From NCBI GenBank assembly GCA_027356675.1, contig DAHVXO010000340.1, forward strand, positions 1 through 6,452: a DNA stretch of 6,452 bases, in the 5' to 3' direction. Below are positions 1 to 6,452 of the stretch, piece after piece. Every line of letters begins with the position of its first letter. Positions within the stretch are counted from its first letter, which is position 1. The DNA comes from Symbiobacteriaceae bacterium (GTDB lineage Bacteria > Bacillota_E > Symbiobacteriia > Symbiobacteriales > Symbiobacteriaceae). The notes beneath the pieces are model-generated. The model worked only from the letters and a program-made list of their open reading frames with translations, ran no database searches and was not told the origin of the DNA. The position numbers and the translations under genes were made by a program.

Positions 1-1633
1 GCTTCTCCAGCCAGAAGGCGTCGCGACCCCGCGCCTGCGGGATCCGGGCGAAGTTGTAGACCGGCGTCGGCGACGGGATGGACCACTCCAGGGTCCGCGC
101 ATCCCACGGGTCGTTCGGGGCGGCCTTGCCCTTGAGCAGGCTGATGACCACGTTGGCCGTATACAGCAGGACCCCCACCGTGAGGATGAACGCCCCAACG
201 GTCGACCACATGTTCCACGTCGCCACACCCATCGCGGAGGGATAGGTGTAGACGCGCCGCGGCATCCCCAGCAGCCCCGAGATGTGCATCGGGCCGAAGG
301 TGGTCAGAAAGCCGATGAAGGTGAAGGCAAAGCTCCACTTGCCGAGGCGCTCATCGAGCATGCGGCCGGTCATCTTGGGCCACCAATAGGCGGCCGCCGC
401 CAGCATCGAGAAGAGCACGCCGCCGATGGCCACGAAGTGGAAGTGGGCGACGATCCAGTAGGTATCCTGCAATTGATTGTTGAGCGGCACGGTGGCGTTG
501 ACAATGCCGCTGAGGCCACCAAACACAAAGACCGACAGGAACCCCACCGCAAAGAGCATCGCCGTGGTGAAACGGATCTTGCCGCCCCACATCGTGGTGA
601 TCCAGTTGAACATTAAGATGCCGGTCGGCACCGAGATCGCCTTCGTCGTGATGGCAAAGACGGTGTTGACCCACGGCCCCGAGCCGACCGTAAACATGTG
701 GTGGACCCACACGAAGAAGCTCAGCGAGGAGATCACCGTCAGGGCGATGACCATGGACTTGTAGCCGAAGAACGGTTTCTTGGAGTAGACCGGGATGATT
801 TCAGAGATGACCCCGAAGGCCGGCAGAATCAGGATGTAGACCTCTGGGTGGCCAAAGATCCAGAACAGGTGTTGCCAGAGCAGCACGTCTCCGCCCATGC
901 CAGGTACGAAGAACGGGGTGCCGACCCAGCGGTCCATCATCAGCAGGAGCATGCCAACGGTGAAGGGCGGGAAGGCGAAGAGGATCAGGATGGACGTGAA
1001 GAACGTCGCCCAGACGAATGGGGGCATATCCATCAGCTTCATGCCCGGGGCCCGCATGGTCAGGATGGTGGTCAGGAAGTTAATGGCGGAGACCAGGGTG
1101 CCGATGCCGGAGAGTTGCATCCCGACCAGGTAGAAGTCGACCCCATGGCCCGGGTTGAAGGCACCGCCGCTGGAGAGGTTGGCATAATTGAACCAGCCGG
1201 CATCGGGCGCACCGCCCAGAAGCCAGCTTGTGTTCAGGATGATGCCGCCGGCCAGGAAGAGCCAGTAGCTCAGGGCGTTGAGGCGGGGGAAGGCGACGTC
1301 GCGCGCCCCGATCTGAATCGGCATCATATAGTTGAAGAAAGCGGCGATCAACGGCATGGCGGCGAAGAAGAGCATCGTCGTGCCATGCATGGTCATGACC
1401 TGGTTGTACGTATCAGCGCTCAGCAGCGTGCCGTTGGGTTGCGCCAACTGCAGGCGGATCAGCAGGGCCTCGATGCCGCCGAAGCCGAAGAACAGGAACG
1501 CGGTCATCAGGTACAATAGCCCGATGCGCTTGTGGTCGGTGGTCGTCACCCAGCTCCAGAGGCCCGTGGGTGCGGCCGTCCGGCGGTGGACCGAGCCGAG
1601 AGCGTGACTGATGCTAGCCAATCGCGTGGACAC
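1..1633 (-). CDS. ctaD: Cytochrome c oxidase subunit I, caa3/aa3 type (C-terminus beyond window)
   Basis: Catalytic subunit of the haem-copper terminal oxidase. It reduces O2 to water at the haem a3-CuB centre in the cytoplasmic membrane and pumps protons. I translated the minus strand from a GTG at 1633; the frame stays open to the left edge (544 codons), so the end is outside the window. Visible landmarks: TMHGTTM with haem a ligand His83; D-channel Asp112 in RDVAFPRLN; GHPEVY with CuB ligand His262, Glu264 and cross-link Tyr266; HHMFTVG with CuB ligands His311/312; AHFHF with haem a3/a ligands His397 and His399. The hydrophobic helices and spacing match A-family oxidases. Leu340 replaces the K-channel Lys (PTGILMFNW), and Gln389 replaces the usual Mg-site His. 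The start is 9 bases after the coxB stop, in one operon. AGAGGA lies close upstream of the GTG; an in-frame TTG at 1621 is an alternative start. Confidence 0.96.
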   Translation of the reverse strand, partial: MSTRLASISHALGSVHRRTAAPTGLWSWVTTTDHKRIGLLYLMTAFLFFGFGGIEALLIRLQLAQPNGTLLSADTYNQVMTMHGTTMLFFAAMPLIAAFFNYMMPIQIGARDVAFPRLNALSYWLFLAGGIILNTSWLLGGAPDAGWFNYANLSSGGAFNPGHGVDFYLVGMQLSGIGTLVSAINFLTTILTMRAPGMKLMDMPPFVWATFFTSILILFAFPPFTVGMLLLMMDRWVGTPFFVPGMGGDVLLWQHLFWIFGHPEVYILILPAFGVISEIIPVYSKKPFFGYKSMVIALTVISSLSFFVWVHHMFTVGSGPWVNTVFAITTKAISVPTGILMFNWITTMWGGKIRFTTAMLFAVGFLSVFVFGGLSGIVNATVPLNNQLQDTYWIVAHFHFVAIGGVLFSMLAAAAYWWPKMTGRMLDERLGKWSFAFTFIGFLTTFGPMHISGLLGMPRRVYTYPSAMGVATWNMWSTVGAFILTVGVLLYTANVVISLLKGKAAPNDPWDARTLEWSIPSPTPVYNFARIPQARGRDAFWLEK

Positions 1634-1642
1634 CCCTTCCTC

Positions 1643-2665
1643 TTATTTGAGTTCCTTGATGAAGGCCTTCAGGTTGTCGATCTCAGCGGCCGTCAGGTTC
1701 AAGTTGGGCATTTGGGTGCGGGGCTTGACCGACTGCGGATCGTGCAGCCACTTGGTGATGAACTCGTCGGTGTTCTCCAGCATGGCCGAGGCGATGGAGG
1801 TGCGGCTGCCGACTCCGGTCAGGTTCGGTCCGACCTTGCCATTGGCAGTCGTGCCCTCCACGGTGTGGCAGGCGAAGCAGCTTTTATCGTTGAAGGTCTT
1901 CCAGCCGGCCTGGGCCCGGTCACTCAGCTTGGTCACATCGACCTTGGTCTGGCGAGCCTTGACCCAGTCCTGGAACTCGGCGGCGGTCTTGACGATCACC
2001 TTGGTCCGCATGTTGGCGTGGGAGGTGCCGCACAGTTCGGCGCACTGGCCGCTGTAGGTGCCGGGTTCATCCGCTGCCATCCAGAGCTGGTTGATCCGCC
2101 CGGGGAGGGCGTCCATCTTGCCGGCGAGGCGGGGGACCCAGAAGCTGTGGTTGACGTCGGCCGAGGTCAGCATCAGGCTCACCTTGACGCCGGCCGGGAT
2201 GATCAACTCGTTCGCCGTGGTGATGTTCAGGTCCGGGTACTGGTACTCCCACCACCACTGATGCCCGATAATCTTGACATTCAGCACGTTGGGACCAGTG
2301 GGCTTCTCGGCCAGTGCGAATGTCGCACCGATCGGCTCAACCGCCAGGGGGATCAGCACGAGCACGGCGGCCAGGGTCCAGCCGATCTCCAGCTTCTTGT
2401 TGCCGGTGACCTGCTTGGGCAGGGAGTCATCGCCGGGACGGTGGCGGAAGCGCAGGATCACGTAGAGGATGAGAGCGAGGACAATCACACCGATGCCTGT
2501 GACCATGAGGAGATCAAAGTTGAGCAGTTCGCGCTGGGTCGCCGCTACGGGACCCGCCGGGTCAAGCATGGACTGGGGCGCGGTTGCGCACCCCGTCAGG
2601 CCCACTGCGGAAAGCAGTGCCAGCAGGGCCAGCATGCGACCAAGGGATCCCCACCTCCGGTTCAA
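1643..2665 (-). CDS. ctaC: Cytochrome c oxidase subunit II with fused cytochrome c domain (caa3 type)
   Basis: Electron-entry subunit of the oxidase. It takes electrons onto a C-terminal haem c, passes them to the binuclear CuA centre and on to subunit I. Numbering is from the TTG at 2665 (340 aa). Order: lipoprotein signal with lipobox LTGC (Cys26); two membrane helices at about 51-71 and 95-118; the aromatic HQWWWEYQY segment; a cupredoxin domain with CuA ligands His173 (NHSFW), Cys208, Glu210, Cys212, His216 and Met219 (CAELCGTSHANM); then a cytochrome c domain with CFACH (Cys263, Cys266, His267) and likely axial Met319 in TQMPN. The TTG start is preferred because GAGAGG sits 7 bases upstream and it gives a typical lipoprotein N-terminus. 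An in-frame ATG at 2692 adds nine residues but has no clear ribosome binding site. First gene of the operon with ctaD. Confidence 0.96.
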   Translation of the reverse strand: MNRRWGSLGRMLALLALLSAVGLTGCATAPQSMLDPAGPVAATQRELLNFDLLMVTGIGVIVLALILYVILRFRHRPGDDSLPKQVTGNKKLEIGWTLAAVLVLIPLAVEPIGATFALAEKPTGPNVLNVKIIGHQWWWEYQYPDLNITTANELIIPAGVKVSLMLTSADVNHSFWVPRLAGKMDALPGRINQLWMAADEPGTYSGQCAELCGTSHANMRTKVIVKTAAEFQDWVKARQTKVDVTKLSDRAQAGWKTFNDKSCFACHTVEGTTANGKVGPNLTGVGSRTSIASAMLENTDEFITKWLHDPQSVKPRTQMPNLNLTAAEIDNLKAFIKELK

Positions 2666-3002
2666 ACGGACCACCTCTCCATTCTGAAACATTAGCGACT
2701 AGGTTGTGTCCTATTACCCCTGTAACTTCAAGGATATCGGGGCACGGCCTGGCATTCCATACCCGTATGAGAGTATCAGTCATCGGGTGATCACAGTAGA
2801 CTTGTATAGGGTGTCGTCATAATGGGAGGGCTGCGTACGACCCGCCTAACCCCAACGGATGCATGGCAGGAGTTGGGTGCCACGCCGTCGAACGGAATTA
2901 GCCAATTTCATAGGACGGATCACCCTTGTCACCGGATCATGCATGGGTACGCTGCCTGGGAATGCAAATCGCCGCAGGAATCACGACAAGGGGAGATCGA
3001 CG
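2666..3002. promoter_or_regulatory. Divergent intergenic region between coxB and the chemoreceptor gene
   Basis: About 337 bases separate the chosen starts of two divergent genes, so promoters for both should lie here; this is inferred from layout. Visible elements are weak. CATAAT at 2818-2823 could be a -10 box for the rightward gene, but its best -35 partner (TAGACT, 2797-2802) has a poor 15-base spacing. TTGAAG on the minus strand (2731 to 2726) has no good -10 partner. There are two small symmetric elements: GTGATCAC at 2787-2794, and CATAC-CC-GTATG at 2758-2769. No recognised operator, riboswitch or RNA gene was found. Short open frames here have no recognisable protein features. Confidence 0.4.
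2990..2995 (+). promoter_or_regulatory. Shine-Dalgarno site that sets the chemoreceptor start
   Basis: GGGGAG lies 7 bases before the GTG at 3003, an ideal spacing. It argues for that GTG rather than the in-frame ATG at 2859 or the one near 2940. Those starts would add about 20-48 residues of polar sequence ahead of the first membrane helix, with no comparable ribosome binding site. Confidence 0.65.
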
Positions 3003-4862
3003 GTGCAACTGCGCACATCGCTCAAGTTGGCGACGGCAGGGTTCGTGGTGCTGTCTTTGGTCGCCATTGGGATGCTGTTCTGGCTGGTCAGGAGTAGCAC
3101 GGCGTACCAGGTCGCCACGCGGCAGCAGGCGGAGTTCAGACAACTCGGGATTGACCTGGCAAACGCCTCGGACTACCTCACCGACCAGGCCCGACGCTAC
3201 GTACAGTTCGGCGAAAAGATCTACTATGAGAACTACTGGCGTGAGATCAACGAAGGTCGGATGCGCCAGCGTGTTGTTTCGCGCCTGCAGGAACTGGGTG
3301 CGCCACAAAACGAGCTGGATCTGCTGGAGCAGGCCAAGCGCAATTCCGATGTCCTCCTCGGTATCGAGGAGACCGCCATGCGATCCACGATCTCACACGA
3401 TATGGATGAAGGACGCCGCCTCTTGTTCGATATCAAGTACGACGTGGCCAAGAAGGCGATTGTGGACGCGCTCCAGGAATTTCAGACCACCATGAATAAG
3501 CGGGCGGAAACGACGACCAGGCAGGCTCTGTGGGCGCAAAACGCAGCCCTCATGGCCACAGGATCCGTGCTGGTCCTCCTGATTGTCGTCGTACTGGTGA
3601 TGGTGTGGCTGCTGATGCGCAAGCTTACGCACCTTCCCGAGGTGACCGGCCTGGTCAAGCGCGTGGCGGCCGGGGACCTGCGGGATACTGGGCGAAGGCT
3701 GAACAACTCGGACGAGATAGGGCAGCTGTCCGTGGCGGTCTTCGAGATGGTGTCTGGGTTGCGGGAAGTCGTTCAAGGGGTCGACCAGGCCACCGGCACC
3801 CTCTTTCAGTCCTCTGAATCACTGCTGGCCGGCTCCGCCATGGCTGTTGACGGTGCTCGGAGTGCCGCCGCTGCGGTGGGCGAGATGGCCCAAGGTGCGG
3901 CCACCCAGTCTACTCACGCCGAAGAGACGCTGCGCACCATGGAAGAACTTCAGCACACGATCCAGCAGATTGCCACCGGGGCCTCGCAGTCGGCCGTCGA
4001 AGTACAGCAATCGTCGCAGCAGATTAACGTGATCGCGCAGGCCATCAATGATATGTCGACCACGGCCACCCGGATGGCGGAACGGACGCAGGTCATGACC
4101 GCGGCGGCCCAGAGCGGGGCAGCGATGGTCAAGACGACCAACCAGGGGATGGACCGCATTCGCGCCGTCGTCGGCGAGTCTACGACCACCATCCAGGCAC
4201 TGAACAGCTACTCTGCGGCCATCGGGGAGATCACCCAGGTGATCCAGGGCATCGCCGAACAGACCAACCTGCTGGCCCTCAATGCCGCCATCGAAGCCGC
4301 CAGGGCCGGGGAGCACGGGCGGGGTTTCGCCGTGGTGGCCGACGAGGTCCGCAGACTGGCCGAACGGTCGCGTGCCTCCACCGGCCAAATCGCCGGGTTG
4401 ATCGGCAATATCCAGAGCCGTACGGCACAGGCTGTCCAGGCGATGAACGTCGTCAGCCAGGAGGTCCAGGAAGGCAGCAAACACGTAGACAGCGGTGGGG
4501 CTGCCCTTACCCAGATCATGCAACTGGCCAAGCTGACGGCAGACGCCGTGGATGAGATCAACCAGGCCATCCAGACCGTGCGGGGCCAGACTGCTACGGT
4601 TGTGCGGACCTTTGAGTCCGTAGCCGTCCTCACGGAGGAGAACACTGCCGCCACCGAAGAGATGGCCGCTTCCGCCTCGCTGATTGTGGACTCCTCCGAG
4701 AACGTGGCCGCAGTGTCACGTCAGACTTCCAGGCTGAGTAATGGAGTGACTGAAACGGTTTCGCAACTGAACCAGATGGCTGAAGAGGTCTCCAACTCGG
4801 CGCAGCGTCTATCCAACGTCGCCCGGGACCTGCGGGCGAAGGTCGAGCACTTCACGCTGTAG
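3003..4862 (+). CDS. Methyl-accepting chemotaxis protein (transmembrane chemoreceptor)
   Basis: Membrane chemoreceptor that controls the CheA kinase through CheW and adapts by glutamate methylation. It has 619 residues from the GTG at 3003. Order: a short cytoplasmic N-terminus; membrane helix 1 at about 9-29; a mostly helical periplasmic sensor of about 150 residues (30-180) that includes [23 protein letters not shown]; membrane helix 2 at about 181-203; HAMP linker at about 205-258 (AAGDL, DEIGQL); then a long Ala/Gln/Thr/Ser-rich coiled-coil signalling domain. The conserved hairpin tip starts at Glu419 ([20 protein letters not shown], then [18 protein letters not shown]). A likely methylation helix is [14 protein letters not shown]. 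The C-terminus (KVEHFTL) carries no NWETF-type CheR tether. The sensor's D-LT--AR-YV--G----Y--Y pattern resembles helical sensors seen in other receptors and kinases; its ligand is unknown. No che genes are nearby. It diverges from the oxidase operon and converges on hemA. Confidence 0.96.
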   Translation: MQLRTSLKLATAGFVVLSLVAIGMLFWLVRSSTAYQVATRQQAEFRQLGIDLANASDYLTDQARRYVQFGEKIYYENYWREINEGRMRQRVVSRLQELGAPQNELDLLEQAKRNSDVLLGIEETAMRSTISHDMDEGRRLLFDIKYDVAKKAIVDALQEFQTTMNKRAETTTRQALWAQNAALMATGSVLVLLIVVVLVMVWLLMRKLTHLPEVTGLVKRVAAGDLRDTGRRLNNSDEIGQLSVAVFEMVSGLREVVQGVDQATGTLFQSSESLLAGSAMAVDGARSAAAAVGEMAQGAATQSTHAEETLRTMEELQHTIQQIATGASQSAVEVQQSSQQINVIAQAINDMSTTATRMAERTQVMTAAAQSGAAMVKTTNQGMDRIRAVVGESTTTIQALNSYSAAIGEITQVIQGIAEQTNLLALNAAIEAARAGEHGRGFAVVADEVRRLAERSRASTGQIAGLIGNIQSRTAQAVQAMNVVSQEVQEGSKHVDSGGAALTQIMQLAKLTADAVDEINQAIQTVRGQTATVVRTFESVAVLTEENTAATEEMAASASLIVDSSENVAAVSRQTSRLSNGVTETVSQLNQMAEEVSNSAQRLSNVARDLRAKVEHFTL

Positions 4863-4878
4863 CCCATACCAGCCGCTG

Positions 4879-4923
4879 CTGCAGCCGGTACCGGTGCAGA
4901 CTGAGCCGCTCACCGGGAGCGGC
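4879..4923. terminator. Hairpin pair between converging genes (possible terminator without U-tract)
   Basis: Two inverted repeats lie directly after the chemoreceptor stop. The first, 4879-4899, has arms CTGCA/TGCAG around the palindrome CCGGTACCGG, with one bulged base. The second, 4905-4923, has perfect 7-base arms GCCGCTC and GAGCGGC with a 5-base loop. The hemA stop codon (4910-4912) falls inside the second. Neither is followed by a T-run on either strand, so they are not textbook intrinsic terminators. They may still end or insulate the two converging transcripts. Confidence 0.35.
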
Positions 4924-5778
4924 AGGCCACTGCGTCGCGCCCGGTCGCCCGGCGTTTCAGGGTCACGGTGCATTCATGCAGAAGGCGGCCCATCAGGGAG
5001 CGGGTTAACTCCTCAAGCGCCACCTGCTGTTGCTGATCCGGCGACCCCAACCGGGCCAGCGTCCGCTCCAATTCCTGCCGCCGGATGCGCTCCGCCTCTT
5101 CAGTCAGCGAGCTGATCAGCGGTACCACCGTCCGGGTCTGTAACCACTCCGCGTAACGCTCGGCGCCACGGTCCACAATCGCTCGGGCTTTGCGCACCGC
5201 CTGGCGCCGGCTGTCGAGGTTCGCCTCCGTCACCTGCTTCAGATCATCCACGTTCAAGAGCTGGACTTCTGGCAACTCACTGACCGCCGGGTCCACGTTG
5301 CGGGGCACGCCGAGGTCAATCACGAGGAAGGGCGCTGCCCCGGCGGCAAATCCCCTTCGCACAGCAGGGGCTGTCAGGACTAACCCCGTTGTCGCCTTAA
5401 CAACCACGGGCCCCGGTACCGAGTGCGACCTCCCGGGCCCGGATGGGATCCCGGCTGGCCAGGGTGGTCTCCGCAACCCCGGCACCGGCCACATGGCGCA
5501 GGACCAACCGGCCCATTTTGCCGGTGCCCACTACCAGGACCTGCAGCCTGTCCAAATGGCGAAAGGTCCTGCGGATCATCTGCATCGCCGTGGAACCCAG
5601 CGAGAGGGCGTTCAAACCGAGGGTTGTATCAGTCTGCACCGCCTTGGCCGTGGTAATTGCCAGCTTAAATAGTTGGTGCAGCCAGCGCCCTGGGCAACTG
5701 TCCGCACGGGACTGCTACCCGCTCCCGCACGGCCAACGGCGCGGTCTCATGGCTTATACCGGTAACGACCACCTGCAT
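4910..5778 (-). pseudogene. hemA: Glutamyl-tRNA reductase, disrupted by two internal out-of-frame losses
   Basis: The intact enzyme reduces glutamyl-tRNA to glutamate-1-semialdehyde, the first committed step of C5-pathway tetrapyrrole synthesis. Here the similarity falls in three frames. Piece A, 5778 to about 5683, is the N-terminus (MQVVVTGISHETAPLAVRER) and hits a TAA at 5665-5667. Piece B, about 5690 to 5406, begins near LHQLFKLAITTAKAVQTDT and includes the NADPH-binding VLVVGTGKMG; it ends at a TAA at 5397-5399. Piece C, about 5407 to 4910, holds VVVKATTG, FLVIDLGVPRNVDPAV, LLNVDDL and the C-terminal helical domain to LMGRLLHE. Against the usual length of about 420 residues, roughly 100-110 are missing between A and B, including the STCNR catalytic-Cys segment and the GE-QILGQVK segment. 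About 12-20 more are missing between B and C. The ATG has a GGGAGG-type ribosome binding site and starts 50 bases after ccsB. A misassembly could give the same picture. Confidence 0.85.
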
Positions 5779-5828
5779 GACACAGCCCTCCCTTCCCTGG
5801 AACCTGGCCTTTCGCTGAGCCGAGGCGT

Positions 5829-6452
5829 TCATCTGGCGTAACTGTGCAGCCCGGAGATCAGGAGGTTGACTCCTACCAGGGTGAAGATCACGAGGGGGAA
5901 TCCGATGACAGCAATCCAGGCGGCAAGCCGTCCCGCCCAGCCCCGAACAATGCGCATGTGCAGATAGGCCGAGTAGAAGAGCCAGGAGATGAGCGCCCAC
6001 GTCTCTTTCGGGTCCCAACTCCAGTATGAACCCCAGGCCTTCTGCGCCCAGATCATCGCAAACACGATCGCACCCAGGGTAAACAGCGGAAAGCCTACCG
6101 CCACCCCACGATAGCTCACTTCGTCCAACAGGTCCGGATTCATCCCGCTCACCGCTCGGGAGCCCAGTTCGCGCAGGGGCCCGCGGTTAAGCAGCCGCGC
6201 CATGCCATACAAGAGGGTGCCGGCGACCCAGGCAAACAGCACGGTGTTCAGGTGCTTAGCCGCGTTCTGTCCGGCCATCCAGGACGGCACATTCACCACC
6301 GGCAGAGCAAGGCCCAGCCACTGCGCCTCGCCCGGATTTGCGCCCACCGGTCCGACGAAGGGCGGCAAGCCGTATTGGATGGCCTCGGGTCCCAATCCCT
6401 TGCTGGCCACCCCCGCCGAGTAACCGGACCATTTGAAGCCAAGGGCCGCAGC
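5829..6452 (-). CDS. ccsB: Cytochrome c biogenesis protein CcsB/CcsA (System II haem handling), 3' part
   Basis: Polytopic membrane protein of System II cytochrome c maturation. With its ResB-type partner it moves or presents haem on the outer face of the cytoplasmic membrane for attachment to CxxCH motifs. The frame is open from the right edge to the TGA at 5829-5831, giving 207 C-terminal residues; the true start is outside the window. Visible are the tryptophan-rich haem motif ([15 protein letters not shown], around residues 140-154), the family's second conserved periplasmic His near the end (SGLHSYA, His203), and at least four membrane helices: about 71-87, 116-136, 151-166 and 178-200. 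His67 ([10 protein letters not shown]) is a candidate for the first conserved periplasmic His. A GTG at 6410 is an internal codon and not the likely start, because in-frame coding continues upstream. The following gene on this strand is the broken hemA, 50 bases on. Confidence 0.92.
   Translation of the reverse strand, partial: AAALGFKWSGYSAGVASKGLGPEAIQYGLPPFVGPVGANPGEAQWLGLALPVVNVPSWMAGQNAAKHLNTVLFAWVAGTLLYGMARLLNRGPLRELGSRAVSGMNPDLLDEVSYRGVAVGFPLFTLGAIVFAMIWAQKAWGSYWSWDPKETWALISWLFYSAYLHMRIVRGWAGRLAAWIAVIGFPLVIFTLVGVNLLISGLHSYAR

Noticed and set aside
611..643. Subunit I as a nitric oxide reductase, given the lost K-channel Lys
   Set aside because: GHPEVY with the cross-link Tyr and the D-channel residues are retained, and the partner subunit has a full CuA site; this is an oxygen reductase pattern.
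698..2695. Long plus-strand open frames (698-1519, 273 codons; 1532-2695, 387 codons)
   Set aside because: They lie antisense to ctaD and coxB, whose minus-strand translations show full haem, CuB, CuA and CxxCH motifs. The plus-strand products are rich in Gly, Asp, His and Gln, without domains; they are shadows of high GC content.
2562..2790. Small open frames on both strands in the coxB upstream region
   Set aside because: They overlap the coxB start and the intergenic region, have no similarity I recognise and no clear ribosome binding sites.
2787..2794. GTGATCAC palindrome as a CRP/FNR-type operator
   Set aside because: It lacks the spaced half-sites (TGTGA or TTGAT with a gap) of that family; an 8-base palindrome alone is not enough.
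2859..3002. Upstream ATG start for the chemoreceptor, adding 48 residues
   Set aside because: The extra segment is polar and unlike a receptor N-terminus, while the GTG at 3003 has GGGGAG at ideal spacing just before the first membrane helix.
3819..4523. Minus-strand open frame of 234 codons inside the chemoreceptor
   Set aside because: Antisense to the conserved signalling domain, with no recognisable motif and no ribosome binding site argument; a shadow.
5390..5697. Programmed frameshifting in hemA
   Set aside because: Frameshifting would not explain the missing protein segments at both joints, including the catalytic-Cys region. Deletion or misassembly fits better.

Overview
The window is GC-rich bacterial DNA carrying four chromosomal housekeeping or signalling loci. 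The visible traits are a lipoprotein-anchored caa3-type cytochrome c oxidase, a System II cytochrome c biogenesis protein (CcsB/CcsA type), C5-pathway haem synthesis, and a transmembrane chemoreceptor. A ccsB gene directly followed by hemA is familiar from Geobacter-like Desulfobacterota, Nitrospirota and related deep lineages (including NC10). I infer an organism of that kind, but the window contains no marker that fixes the taxon.

Layout. Positions 1-2665 (minus strand) hold a respiratory operon, read right to left: coxB/ctaC (CuA subunit II with a fused C-terminal cytochrome c) and then, after 9 bases, coxA/ctaD (subunit I), which runs off the left edge. Positions 2666-3002 form a divergent intergenic region. 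Positions 3003-4862 (plus strand) hold a methyl-accepting chemotaxis protein. It converges, across a short hairpin-rich gap, on a minus-strand pair: the 3' part of ccsB (5829 to the right edge) followed by hemA (4910-5778).

How the genes relate. CcsB takes part in attaching haem to periplasmic c-type cytochromes, such as the CxxCH domain of this CoxB. HemA catalyses the first committed step of haem synthesis, and CoxB/CoxA use both haem a and haem c. The window therefore groups haem supply, cytochrome c maturation and the terminal oxidase around one chemoreceptor. A functional link of the chemoreceptor to respiration is only a suggestion.

Two things stand out. First, hemA is broken: three well-conserved pieces lie in three reading frames, the joints lack internal sequence, and the lost part includes the catalytic-cysteine region. 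Second, subunit I keeps all haem and CuB ligands, the His-Tyr pair and the D-channel entry, but has leucine where the K-channel lysine normally sits and glutamine at the usual Mg-site histidine. I did not find a mobile element, CRISPR array, tRNA or rRNA, or a clearly new multi-gene system.
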